Below are positions 1-6,938 of a DNA stretch of 10,075 nt, in pieces. Source of the stretch: JAZKAD01 sp040389305 (lineage in GTDB: Bacteria > Pseudomonadota > Alphaproteobacteria > Rickettsiales > Rickettsiaceae). The position numbers and the translations under genes were made by a program. The stretch is taken from the NCBI GenBank assembly GCA_040389305.1, contig JAZKAD010000011.1:1-10075 (forward strand), given 5' to 3'. Under the pieces are notes generated by a model. That model had not been told where the DNA came from and ran no database searches. It saw only the letters and a program-made list of their open reading frames with translations. Within the stretch, counting starts at the first letter, position 1, and every line of letters starts with the position of its first letter.

Positions 1-5
1 TTAGC

Positions 6-260
6 TTAGTTACCACTAGCACGAACCCAGACCCCGTCATTATCAAAGGCAACAAACTTCTTAAAAACACATATAACCTTGGCATAAGCACTTCTTTCAG
101 CAAATGCTCCTATATCGAGCTTGGTCTTGGCTACGACTACAGCTTCAGACCAGGCTTCAAGAATCACTCCGGATACGGATCCCTGTCCTGGAAGTTTTAG
201 GGGGGGGTTGAGAGATCTTGATGACACCTTTGCAACGCGCAATATCCCTAGTCCCAACAA
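6..260 (-). CDS. Small uncertain ORF, possible fragment of a surface or phage-tail-type protein
   Basis: An 84-residue frame that needs a TTG start; its reality is uncertain. I do not recognise it firmly. The segment around residues 29-52 (VSGVILEAWSE, then LDIGAF) resembles in style the C-terminal ends of some tail-fibre or self-cleaving surface proteins, which carry a G-x-ALE-x-W type stretch followed by a short beta strand ending in VGAF. That resemblance comes from memory and is weak. The frame crosses an eight-G run at 200-207. Without this tract the upstream reading could continue in another frame through 208-300, so a frameshifted fragment of a longer gene is an alternative. There is no signal peptide or membrane helix. 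It is divergent from the 345 gene. It could also be non-coding. Confidence 0.3.
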   Translation of the reverse strand: MLGLGILRVAKVSSRSLNPPLKLPGQGSVSGVILEAWSEAVVVAKTKLDIGAFAERSAYAKVICVFKKFVAFDNDGVWVRASGN

Positions 261-344
261 ATTGTTGTTTTATATAGCAATAGAAAAAGTTATCTAGTAC
301 TATTTCTCCATCTAATTACCCATTCAATCATAGTAATACCAGTT

Positions 345-1928
345 ATGCTCAGCAAAATTCGTAAAATTCTCACTAAAAATTTAGCTCAATACCAAAACTT
401 CTCTCTAAATAAAGGTCATGTACTGGTCTTTCTAGGGCAGACTGGAACTTATGTAGGAGTATATAAAAATCAACATTGTATTGACTCGCTCTACATTAAG
501 GGCGAAGAGTATAACATTAAAGAATATTCTGAATTTTTTAGCAAATATAAAAAATGCCATGTATCTCTTATCTTAGATACCGCAGATGTAGCTATGCAAA
601 AAGCTGATATCCCTACTACTCAAGGCATACTTAAAGACGACCCTGTTAGTAAGTTCACACGCCAAAACTTTGGCTTAGATGCTTTAGTTTCATATAATGT
701 ATATGATATCACAATGGATGGTACAGAAACTTGGCACACCCTCTTTGCCTCCGTTAACCCATCTCCTTTTCGTACAGAAATTATAGAGTATTTAGTTAGT
801 AACTTCGTATATTTTAATGGCGTATATTTCTTTAATCTTAATATTCCAAATCTTAATTCTAGTCTGCTTCACATTGCGGGCATGGAAGACAAAAGTGAAT
901 TTAAGATTTTTGCAACCATAACAGAGGCCAGCGGAATTAGAGTTGTGGCTACGCATGAGAAAAATATTTTGCATAGTCGTAGAGTTGAAATCCCTCTAGA
1001 CAAAACACAAAATTATATCCAAGGAATAGTTGAGCAAGAGATAACGGATTGCTTAATCGCTGGTAGGCAAGCTATACAGGACAGCAAAGCAAAACCCACA
1101 CTCATACTTCTTGCTAGTAAAGAAATGCAAGATCTTATGCAAAATGGTAAGTTTGATGCAGAAGAAGTAATTATAGTTCCTACGACATCATTTAAACTCA
1201 ACTCAGATCAAGAACTTGCTGATAAAGTTATACTTTCTGCATTAAATAAAAAATTGGTTTTGCCAGCTAGCAACAATGCATTTCAAGTATATTTTAAGCT
1301 CTTAAAATCCAATTCTTTCATTTTAAAACCTATATCTCTAATCCTAGTTTTATTTATAGCCCTCGTTGGAGCTAATATACTCAAGACAAAAAAACTACTT
1401 TGGGATACAAATCGTATAGCTAATGAATCATATCAAGCTTCAGAAGAATATCGGGTCATTAAAGAAAAATACCCTAACGTTAAAGACCTAGATCAGATTA
1501 TTGACTTTCACGCGGCAACAATAGAGCTAAAATCTGCACAAATACTACCATTTGAAGCCTTAGATAAAATTTTGGATTCTTTGCCAAGTAGTTTTAATAT
1601 AAGTAAAATATATTGGGGTTTAGATGCAGACAAACATGCATCTAGATATTCATTATTTAAAAACCAAGATCCATCATTAAACGACCAAAATAATGACAAT
1701 ACTAAGCACAAAGAAACTGGGGTGCGTATTGAAATTACTGCAAAATATACCACCAATGCACTATCCGAAGATATAGCTATAACAAAATTAAATGAAGATA
1801 TGGCGATTTTACAAAAATCTATGTCTCTTTATGACATTACCTATCTGCATGATAAAAATAATACCTTCCATCGAGGAACGCAGGTTATTATACCCGTGGA
1901 ATTTATAATTACAGGACCTAAGCAATAA
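345..1928 (+). CDS. GspL-like / PilM-PilN fusion-like inner-membrane platform protein
   Basis: A 527-residue protein with a clear three-part layout. Residues 1-320 are soluble, and the opening VLVFLGQTGTYVGVY (26-40) looks like the first strand and turn of an actin-like (ASKHA) domain as in PilM or cytoplasmic GspL. Residues 325-346 form one hydrophobic membrane helix. Residues 349-400 are probably coiled coil, and 401-527 form a periplasmic-type domain including a stretch like the PilN/GspL ferredoxin fold (ALDKILDSLPSSFNISKIYW). The region 436-458 is Asn/Asp-rich and looks like an inserted loop. This topology matches GspL of type II secretion, or PilM and PilN joined in one chain. In those systems the protein links the cytoplasmic ATPase to the periplasmic platform. 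The next gene, 31 bases downstream, is PilO/GspM-like, which supports the call. No clear ribosome-binding site precedes the ATG. Function is inferred from architecture, not from close sequence identity. Confidence 0.55.
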   Translation: MLSKIRKILTKNLAQYQNFSLNKGHVLVFLGQTGTYVGVYKNQHCIDSLYIKGEEYNIKEYSEFFSKYKKCHVSLILDTADVAMQKADIPTTQGILKDDPVSKFTRQNFGLDALVSYNVYDITMDGTETWHTLFASVNPSPFRTEIIEYLVSNFVYFNGVYFFNLNIPNLNSSLLHIAGMEDKSEFKIFATITEASGIRVVATHEKNILHSRRVEIPLDKTQNYIQGIVEQEITDCLIAGRQAIQDSKAKPTLILLASKEMQDLMQNGKFDAEEVIIVPTTSFKLNSDQELADKVILSALNKKLVLPASNNAFQVYFKLLKSNSFILKPISLILVLFIALVGANILKTKKLLWDTNRIANESYQASEEYRVIKEKYPNVKDLDQIIDFHAATIELKSAQILPFEALDKILDSLPSSFNISKIYWGLDADKHASRYSLFKNQDPSLNDQNNDNTKHKETGVRIEITAKYTTNALSEDIAITKLNEDMAILQKSMSLYDITYLHDKNNTFHRGTQVIIPVEFIITGPKQ

Positions 1929-1959
1929 ACGGTGTTTATAAAAAAAACAAGAGAGATAT

Positions 1960-2589
1960 ATGCTACAAAGCCATATTATACATTTAAAAAATATAGTAAT
2001 TTTTAAGATTATTTTTTTCCTATTAGCGGTAGTGCTGCTAGCGTGGCAACTGCCACTCTCTTACGATCATCTAAGTGGGGCTCAAACTACGCAAGAAGCT
2101 GCGCGAGAAGAATTGCTGAATGTTAAGCAAAAAATTCAATATATGAGCGATTACAAAAATATCATTGACTCTACTTATCAAGCCTATACAGCAAAGCTTC
2201 AGCATCCAACCTCTTCTTGTCTTATAACAGAGCGGTTGACGGCGCAATATAACAACTTAGCAGAGACATTTAGACTAAAATCCGATCCTATTTTAACCTC
2301 CTCACCTACCCCTTTAATTACGCCATACCAAAATAGTCACGCCCTTGAAATATTCGGCATAGTATACGACTTATCGTTCCAAGCTCAGGGCTTTAAGCAC
2401 GCGCTCAGCTTCATCAAGGAAGCATATCAATTACTACCTAGTTATGGGATGATTTACGCTTTAAAAATTTCCGAAACTGAAGTTATTACTCCAGACTCCA
2501 TAGCTAAACTCAGTATTGGGCAGGTGCCTTATTTAATAGAAGGAAAAGTAGGGCTTCAAGTACGAGAAGTGAGAGCGGTAAGAAATTAG
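1960..2589 (+). CDS. PilO/GspM-like inner-membrane platform protein
   Basis: A 209-residue bitopic protein. A short cytoplasmic N-terminus is followed by a membrane helix at about residues 11-29, a charged helical stretch at 42-80 that is probably coiled coil, a Ser/Thr/Pro linker at 111-124, and a compact alpha/beta domain at about 126-205. This is the order found in PilO and GspM, which pair with PilN/GspL through coiled coils and ferredoxin-like periplasmic domains. The length is typical for PilO (about 200 residues). The gene sits 31 bases after the GspL/PilMN-like gene on the same strand, with a purine-rich site (AAGAGAGA, 1949-1956) before the ATG, so the two are likely co-transcribed. 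An intrinsic terminator follows. Sequence identity to named families is too low for me to choose between pilus and type II secretion. Confidence 0.5.
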   Translation: MLQSHIIHLKNIVIFKIIFFLLAVVLLAWQLPLSYDHLSGAQTTQEAAREELLNVKQKIQYMSDYKNIIDSTYQAYTAKLQHPTSSCLITERLTAQYNNLAETFRLKSDPILTSSPTPLITPYQNSHALEIFGIVYDLSFQAQGFKHALSFIKEAYQLLPSYGMIYALKISETEVITPDSIAKLSIGQVPYLIEGKVGLQVREVRAVRN

Positions 2590-2650
2590 CACAACAGCGC
2601 ATCATATTATCTCGCGGAAGATCTGCATCTAAACCTTCCTTTGCCGAGCG

Positions 2651-2690
2651 GCTCTCCCCCTAAGATATCAAGAGGAGAGCTTTGGTTTTT
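2651..2690 (+). terminator. Intrinsic terminator of the pilus-platform-like operon
   Basis: A perfect 7-bp stem, GCTCTCC (2651-2657) with GGAGAGC (2674-2680), closes a 16-base loop and is followed at once by TTTGGTTTTT. It lies 61 bases after the stop of the PilO-like gene. Only the plus strand has the trailing T run, so it should stop transcription coming from 345-2589 and protect the convergent yebC 3' end. Confidence 0.7.
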
Positions 2691-2736
2691 GTATTTCGAT
2701 TGGGATGCATAAGGAGCGCTGATGATATTATTACGT

Positions 2737-3459
2737 TCACGACAGGGTGTTATAAATTTCATCAGAAAATTCATAATTACCAAAAACATTTTGCACATCG
2801 TCACTATCTTCGAGCATATCGATCATCTTCAAAATCTTTTCTGCTTTTGACTTGNNNNNNNNNNCTATATGGGCCTCCTCGGGACTTCCATATTTAGCGC
2901 TTAACTTTTCAAGCACCTCGGAAAAGTCTTCTAAAGCCGTATAAATTATATGATATGATTCGTCGGACTCTATGTCGCTTGCACCATACTCGATCCCCAC
3001 TTCCAAGATATCGTCATTGGAGGCAATATTTGCTGGATATCTTATAATCCCTAAATGATCAAACATGAAGCTTACGCTGCCTGTCTCCCCAAGATTACCA
3101 CCAAATTTTGTAAATCCAGCGCGCACCTCAGACGCTGTACGGTTGCGGTTGTCAGTGAGAGTTTCCACGATAATTGCTATACCGCCCGTTGCAAAGCCTT
3201 CGTAACGTATTTCCGCATAATTATCTTTTTGAGCTGGGTCAGTAGCTTGACTTATAGCCTTATCAATACGATCTTTCGGTAAATTTTGCGCTCTTGCTGC
3301 AGTTATAGCCCCTCTGAGCTTAGGATTGATAGCAGGATCCCCTCCCCCTTGCGCTGCTATAATAATCTCGCGCACTAGTTTGGTAAAAACCTTAGCGCGT
3401 TTTTTATCTTGCGCCCCTTTGCGGTGCTGAATATTTTTAAATTTTGAATGTCCGGCCAT
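2737..3459 (-). CDS. yebC: YebC/PmpR family protein, interrupted by an assembly gap
   Basis: Member of the YebC/TACO1 family, conserved cytoplasmic proteins described as transcriptional regulators (PmpR) and, more recently, as translation factors that help ribosomes through proline-rich stretches. The signature N-terminus MAGHSKFKNIQHRKGAQDKK (1-20) is present, as are GGGDP (38-42), the RYEGFATGG stretch (85-93), DNRNRT (103-108), FGGNLGETGSV (119-129) and the late motif IDMLEDSDDVQNV (213-225). The ten-N gap at 2855-2864 falls between residues 198 and 203. Compared with E. coli YebC about seven residues are missing there, so the gap is larger than ten bases. The gene ends at a TGA codon. A strong AAGGAG site lies inside the end of crcB, and the start codon is one base after the crcB TAG, so the two are coupled. 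It is the last gene of the bioY operon. Confidence 0.95.
   Translation of the reverse strand: MAGHSKFKNIQHRKGAQDKKRAKVFTKLVREIIIAAQGGGDPAINPKLRGAITAARAQNLPKDRIDKAISQATDPAQKDNYAEIRYEGFATGGIAIIVETLTDNRNRTASEVRAGFTKFGGNLGETGSVSFMFDHLGIIRYPANIASNDDILEVGIEYGASDIESDESYHIIYTALEDFSEVLEKLSAKYGSPEEAHIXXXXKSKAEKILKMIDMLEDSDDVQNVFGNYEFSDEIYNTLS
2855..2864. other. Run of ten Ns (scaffold gap) inside yebC
   Basis: Ten unknown bases. The reading frame is kept across them, but the encoded YebC segment is shorter than the family norm by about seven residues, so the run is a placeholder rather than a measured length. Confidence 0.9.
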
Positions 3460-3460
3460 T

Positions 3461-3859
3461 CTATACTCCTTTTAATTTTAATATAATTTTAGATAAAAAA
3501 TATCCTAGCCACGTTGCGACAATGCATAAAATGACGGATAATATAACATTCACTCCCGCTTTTACTATTTCTGCATTTTCAATCAGCTGTAAAGTCTCTA
3601 GGCTGAATGAAGAGAAAGTGGTAAACCCTCCGCATACTCCTATCATCATAAAATGCTTAATATTACGTTCTTGAATAGGTTCAACACCTCCCCCAAGAAA
3701 ACCAGCACAGAGCCCTATTATAAAAGACCCGCAAATATTTACAATTAAAGTCCCAAAGGGAAAACTGCTTCCTAAATAATGCAATGCCGTTATACTTGTA
3801 GCATATCTAAGCGTGCCTCCAATGGCGCTGCCTATTGCAACATATATATAGCTCATCAT
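3461..3859 (-). CDS. crcB: CrcB/Fluc fluoride ion channel
   Basis: Small dual-topology membrane protein that exports fluoride as a dimer. The 132 residues contain about four membrane helices (near 3-20, 34-57, 67-92 and 103-126). Family motifs are intact: GGTLRY (14-19), FGTLIVN with Asn41 (35-41), G-x-F at 43-46, and GVCGGFTTFSSFS (74-86), which carries the two pore-lining phenylalanines (F82, F85), the central sodium-site Gly/Thr stretch (77-80) and the conserved Glu88. Length is normal. There is only one crcB copy, so a homodimer is expected. The start ATG shares one base with the stop of the lipoprotein gene (TAATG) and the stop is one base from yebC. ATG at 3856 is an alternative start. 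I see no fluoride riboswitch in the operon leader. Confidence 0.95.
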   Translation of the reverse strand: MMSYIYVAIGSAIGGTLRYATSITALHYLGSSFPFGTLIVNICGSFIIGLCAGFLGGGVEPIQERNIKHFMMIGVCGGFTTFSSFSLETLQLIENAEIVKAGVNVILSVILCIVATWLGYFLSKIILKLKGV

Positions 3860-4611
3860 TATTTTCCCGCGCTAGGCGCTGAGGATGATGGAGACGACCC
3901 AGCAGTTGCATTGGATCCTCCAGGCGATGTTAAAATCGCATCGGTCATATCCGCAGATTCATAATATCCATTTATAATTACGCTGTCTGTCATATTTGCT
4001 TTGCGAAGATCAGCCCCAAAAAAACTAGCATTTGTCATATGCACGGCCTTCATAGAGACGCCCACCATGTTTGCGCCTTTAAAATCTATATTAGCCCCTT
4101 TTGCACCGTCCAAAGTAACATTAGGCATTTTTGCGTATGAAAAAACTGCACCATCTAAAACTGCCTCATTCAAACTCACTCCGTCTAAATTACTTTTTAT
4201 AAAAATAGCTTTGGTGAGATTCGCTTTCGTAAATATAGAGCCTTGGAAATCGGCATTCTCTGCATTTGCGCCTGAGAAATTTGCCGCTTCAAAGTTAGTA
4301 TCCTGCATGATAGCCTTCGTGAGAATAGCGCTCTGGAGATTTGCTTTTTCAAAATTACATCTCGAAATTTCTGCGCCCCGAAGGTCTGCACCCGATAAAT
4401 CTACTTCCGACATATCAGCATTTACCATCTTAATCCCCTTCAAATCCTTACCAAATTTGCCCATTACATCGATGGTTTTCTTAGAGGCTCTAGCTATAGA
4501 TACATAGGAAGATATCTCGTTTCCTTTTTTTTCAGCGGGGCTTGACAGATCTTTATCGCCGCATGATGCGAGAGCCAAGAGAAGAATAGTAAAAGTTATT
4601 ATTTTGATCAT
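3859..4611 (-). CDS. Pentapeptide-repeat lipoprotein
   Basis: A 250-residue predicted lipoprotein. A short basic start and a hydrophobic stretch lead to the lipobox L14-A15-S16-C17, so Cys17 should be lipidated. Gly at +2 does not match the inner-membrane retention rule known from E. coli, so an outer-membrane location is plausible. Residues 18-55 form a polar helical linker. Residues 55-229 are an unbroken pentapeptide series: the central hydrophobic residue (mostly L, F, M or I) recurs every five positions from L57 to L227, about 35 repeats, which should fold into a right-handed beta-helix of about nine coils. The tail (229-250) is Ser/Pro/Gly/Ala-rich and probably disordered. Gyrase-protecting pentapeptide proteins are cytoplasmic, so that role does not fit; the function is unknown. 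The ATG overlaps the bioY stop (ATGA) and the stop overlaps the crcB start. Confidence 0.9.
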   Translation of the reverse strand: MIKIITFTILLLALASCGDKDLSSPAEKKGNEISSYVSIARASKKTIDVMGKFGKDLKGIKMVNADMSEVDLSGADLRGAEISRCNFEKANLQSAILTKAIMQDTNFEAANFSGANAENADFQGSIFTKANLTKAIFIKSNLDGVSLNEAVLDGAVFSYAKMPNVTLDGAKGANIDFKGANMVGVSMKAVHMTNASFFGADLRKANMTDSVIINGYYESADMTDAILTSPGGSNATAGSSPSSSAPSAGK

Positions 4612-5123
4612 TTTCTACCTAGCCCTAAATAACGCATTATAGTAACAAGTACTAACATTTTGACTAAACCAGAAGGTATGTATACTAAAAATCCATTATA
4701 AATAGCAGACTCAGCTCCGACAAAATTACTGAGCCATAATACGCCTGGTATATAGACAAGCGCTTGACCCAATAAACAATTTAGAAAAATACTTAATGTA
4801 CTAAGTCCGTAAGTCTTAGAAAAATATGGCATTAATATACTGCAAAGCCAAAGCCCCGCAATATAGCCCCCAGTTGGGCCCATCATATATGGAAGGCCAG
4901 ATTGAAAATTCNNNNNNNNNNCCAAAAGATAACCAAGGACCGTAGATCTAGCAAGAATTGGAGTGTATGTAAGGCATATAGCCATTACAGTTACAGTATG
5001 CAGCGTAATCGCCACTGGTTTTAGAGGAATGCTTATCTCAGCCGACGCCCATATTGCTAATATTCCAAGAATAACTTGCGCTATGTTTATAGCAGATGTA
5101 CGTATGGATATAATTTGCTGCAT
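4608..5123 (-). CDS. bioY: BioY biotin transporter S component, interrupted by an assembly gap
   Basis: Integral membrane substrate-binding (S) subunit of an ECF-type biotin importer, working alone or with shared EcfA/EcfT subunits that are not in this window. About six membrane helices are visible. Family marks are PLKPVAITLHT (33-43, usual form PVPITLQT) and GPTGGY (82-87). Near the end, IPSGLVK (149-155) corresponds to the usual P-G-D-L-x-K loop; the lysine (K155) is kept but the Asp position is Gly152. The ten-N gap at 4911-4920 sits between residues 67 and 72, where BioY proteins normally have about ten residues, so about six are missing. The start is supported by GAGGG about five bases upstream (5127-5131). 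It is the first gene of the four-gene operon and overlaps the next gene by four bases. It suggests biotin auxotrophy with import. Confidence 0.9.
   Translation of the reverse strand: MQQIISIRTSAINIAQVILGILAIWASAEISIPLKPVAITLHTVTVMAICLTYTPILARSTVLGYLLXXXXNFQSGLPYMMGPTGGYIAGLWLCSILMPYFSKTYGLSTLSIFLNCLLGQALVYIPGVLWLSNFVGAESAIYNGFLVYIPSGLVKMLVLVTIMRYLGLGRK
4911..4920. other. Run of ten Ns (scaffold gap) inside bioY
   Basis: Ten unknown bases within the segment between transmembrane helices before the GPTGGY motif. The frame is kept, but family comparison suggests that about 18 more bases are absent from the assembly. Confidence 0.9.
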
Positions 5124-5243
5124 AAAGCCCTCTATATTTGATGTATCGCTAAAATATATGATGGATGGCTAGTTGTCTAGAAGTTCTGAGATAACGAAGG
5201 CTCGTTGCACGATAAGACAAGAATACTCGAGTCCTGCAATCCG

Positions 5244-5268
5244 AAAAAACACTACCCTATATCAGGAT
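5244..5268 (-). terminator. Possible weak terminator downstream of ntrX
   Basis: Read on the minus strand, ATCCT-GATAT-AGGGT (5268-5254) can form a 5-bp stem with one T-G wobble and a 5-base loop. It is followed by AGTG and then a run of six T (5249-5244). It lies about 50 bases after the ntrX stop and about 120 bases before bioY, so it could separate the two transcripts. The stem is short, so the call is tentative. Confidence 0.35.
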
Positions 5269-5316
5269 TACTTAATCTTATTCCCAAAAGAAAAAGATTG
5301 AGCTACTTCGCTAAAA

Positions 5317-6765
5317 TTAAGCCATAGCTAGTATTTCTTCCTCTTCGTATGCTTCTTCATCACCACCTAGCCTTCCTGCTGCATGGATATTAAGCAACTT
5401 CAGTTTGCGATGCAAAGCCGACCTTTCCATGCCTACAAATGAAGAGGTCTTGGAAATGTTGTTGTTAAATCTCCCCATTTGCGCAGTCAAGTATTGCCTC
5501 TCAAATACTTCTCTTGCCTCCCGAAGCGGCATAGACATCATATCAATATTGCTTTCTGGCTTAGAAATTACCATCCCATTACTAAGTATCTCTGCAGGTA
5601 ACATCTCGGCGCGTAAAGGCGAAGTATCATTGTATGTCACGGGATTCATTATTAAAGTCCATTCAATAATATTCCTGAGTTGCCTGATATTACCAGGCCA
5701 ATTGTATGACTGAAGCGCTGTAATCGCTTCGTTAGAAAATTCTCTTTCTTTAAGACCTGAAAATTTTGCAAGCTGTTTGACAAAATATTTAGACAAAAGA
5801 GCGATATCTTCATTACGCTCTGTAAGATTTGGCACTTTGATTGGTACAACATTCAGACGATAAAAAAGATCCTGCCTAAATTTGCCGCTATTAACTTCAT
5901 TTTGAAGATTACGTGTAGTGCTAGTAATAAAACGAATATCAAGCTTAATTAGCTTTCCTGAGCCTGATTTTTCTAATACTTGATCTTGCAAGAACTTGAG
6001 AAGCTTCGTTTGTGTAACAATAGGAAGATCTCCAACCTCATCTATATATAATGTGCCGTTATTAGCAGCCTCTAGAACGCTATGACGTTTTACGTAAGCT
6101 CCATTTGCATCTTGTTTATCAGGCTCCCCGAACATCTCTTGTTGGATTTTTTCAAGAGTCATGCCAGTTGGACTGAATACTATAAAGGGTCCACCAGATC
6201 TTTTGGATTTTTTATGAATTAACCTTGCGGCAAGTTCTTTCCCTGATCCAGCTTGCCCACAGAGCATTATCCTGCCGGAAGTTGGGGCTGACTTATCAAT
6301 GTCGGTCTTTAAGCGCCCAAGGGCAGCGGAAGTCCCTATAAGCTCAGTTTTATCAACTACTTTAGACTTTAAATCGATATTTTCTCTTTTGAGCTTAGCG
6401 GCTTCACAAGCGCGCTTCAGCACTATCATTAATTTATCATGGGTAAATGGCTTTTCAATATAATCATAGGCCCCCATTTTGATAGCGCTAACGGCTGTTT
6501 CAATAGTGCCATGACCACTTATTACGATCACTGGCATTAAAGGATAACGTTTTTTTATAATCTCAAGTATTCCAAGCCCATCTAAATCGCTACCTTGCAA
6601 CCAAATATCCAGAATCACTGCGCTTGGCACTTTGTCAGCTATAATTTCAAAAGCCTGGGCACTATTAGCAGCAACTCTTGTTATAAAGCCTTCATCTTTG
6701 AGATTTGCAGATACAAGATCTCTGATATCCGCTTCGTCATCAACTACTAAAACGTCAAAAGCCAT
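5317..6765 (-). CDS. ntrX: NtrX-type response regulator with a degenerate sigma-54 contact loop
   Basis: A 482-residue DNA-binding response regulator, expected partner of the NtrY sensor kinase, which is not in this window. The receiver domain spans 1-120 with acidic pocket D9-D10, phospho-acceptor D53, switch S83 and K105. The AAA+ domain spans about 140-375: Walker A GQAGSGKE (170-177), Walker B TLYIDE (238-243), arginine-finger region FRQDLFYRL (297-304) and GNIRQLRN (358-365). The L1 loop, GAFTGA in true sigma-54 activators, is here EMFGEPDKQDANGAY (210-224), so the motif is gone. The stretch 408-424 (DMMSMPLREAREVFERQ) and the Fis-type helix-turn-helix NNISKTSSFVGMERSALHRK (435-454) are typical of NtrX. 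A Glu-rich tail (469-477) follows. It probably acts with the housekeeping sigma factor, as assumed for Rickettsiales NtrX. AAAGG at 6774-6778, eight bases before the ATG, is the ribosome-binding site. Confidence 0.93.
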   Translation of the reverse strand: MAFDVLVVDDEADIRDLVSANLKDEGFITRVAANSAQAFEIIADKVPSAVILDIWLQGSDLDGLGILEIIKKRYPLMPVIVISGHGTIETAVSAIKMGAYDYIEKPFTHDKLMIVLKRACEAAKLKRENIDLKSKVVDKTELIGTSAALGRLKTDIDKSAPTSGRIMLCGQAGSGKELAARLIHKKSKRSGGPFIVFSPTGMTLEKIQQEMFGEPDKQDANGAYVKRHSVLEAANNGTLYIDEVGDLPIVTQTKLLKFLQDQVLEKSGSGKLIKLDIRFITSTTRNLQNEVNSGKFRQDLFYRLNVVPIKVPNLTERNEDIALLSKYFVKQLAKFSGLKEREFSNEAITALQSYNWPGNIRQLRNIIEWTLIMNPVTYNDTSPLRAEMLPAEILSNGMVISKPESNIDMMSMPLREAREVFERQYLTAQMGRFNNNISKTSSFVGMERSALHRKLKLLNIHAAGRLGGDEEAYEEEEILAMA

Positions 6766-6938
6766 AGTTATTACCTTTAGTTAACTTTTTATAAAATTGA
6801 GCCATTATTTGGGGGGTTATTCCTTTCATCACCCAAAAGACTAATAATTCACTCAATCAAATACAACGGTTTTTACAGTAATATTAAAGTTTCAAGAAAT
6901 CAACTACAAAATAGCATTTTTGCAACAGTTACGAAAAA

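Noticed and set aside
290..299. TTATCTAGTA resembles the BioR operator TTATCTATAA.
   Set aside because: It differs at conserved half-site positions and lies before the pilus-platform-like gene rather than before bioY.
2607..2804. Minus-strand frame of 65 codons spanning the yebC 3' end and the terminator.
   Set aside because: It overlaps yebC codons in another frame and runs through the hairpin; no coding signal or ribosome-binding site supports it.
4001..4507. Long plus-strand open frame of 168 codons inside the lipoprotein gene.
   Set aside because: It is a by-product of the regular five-codon repeats on the opposite strand; the minus-strand protein has a lipobox, repeat phase and operon context.
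5168..5241. tRNA-like stretch: GGATGGC can pair with GCAATCC and a CTCGAGTCC string resembles a T arm.
   Set aside because: The T-arm stem does not pair (GAATA against CCTGC) and no proper D or anticodon arms form, so the resemblance is chance.
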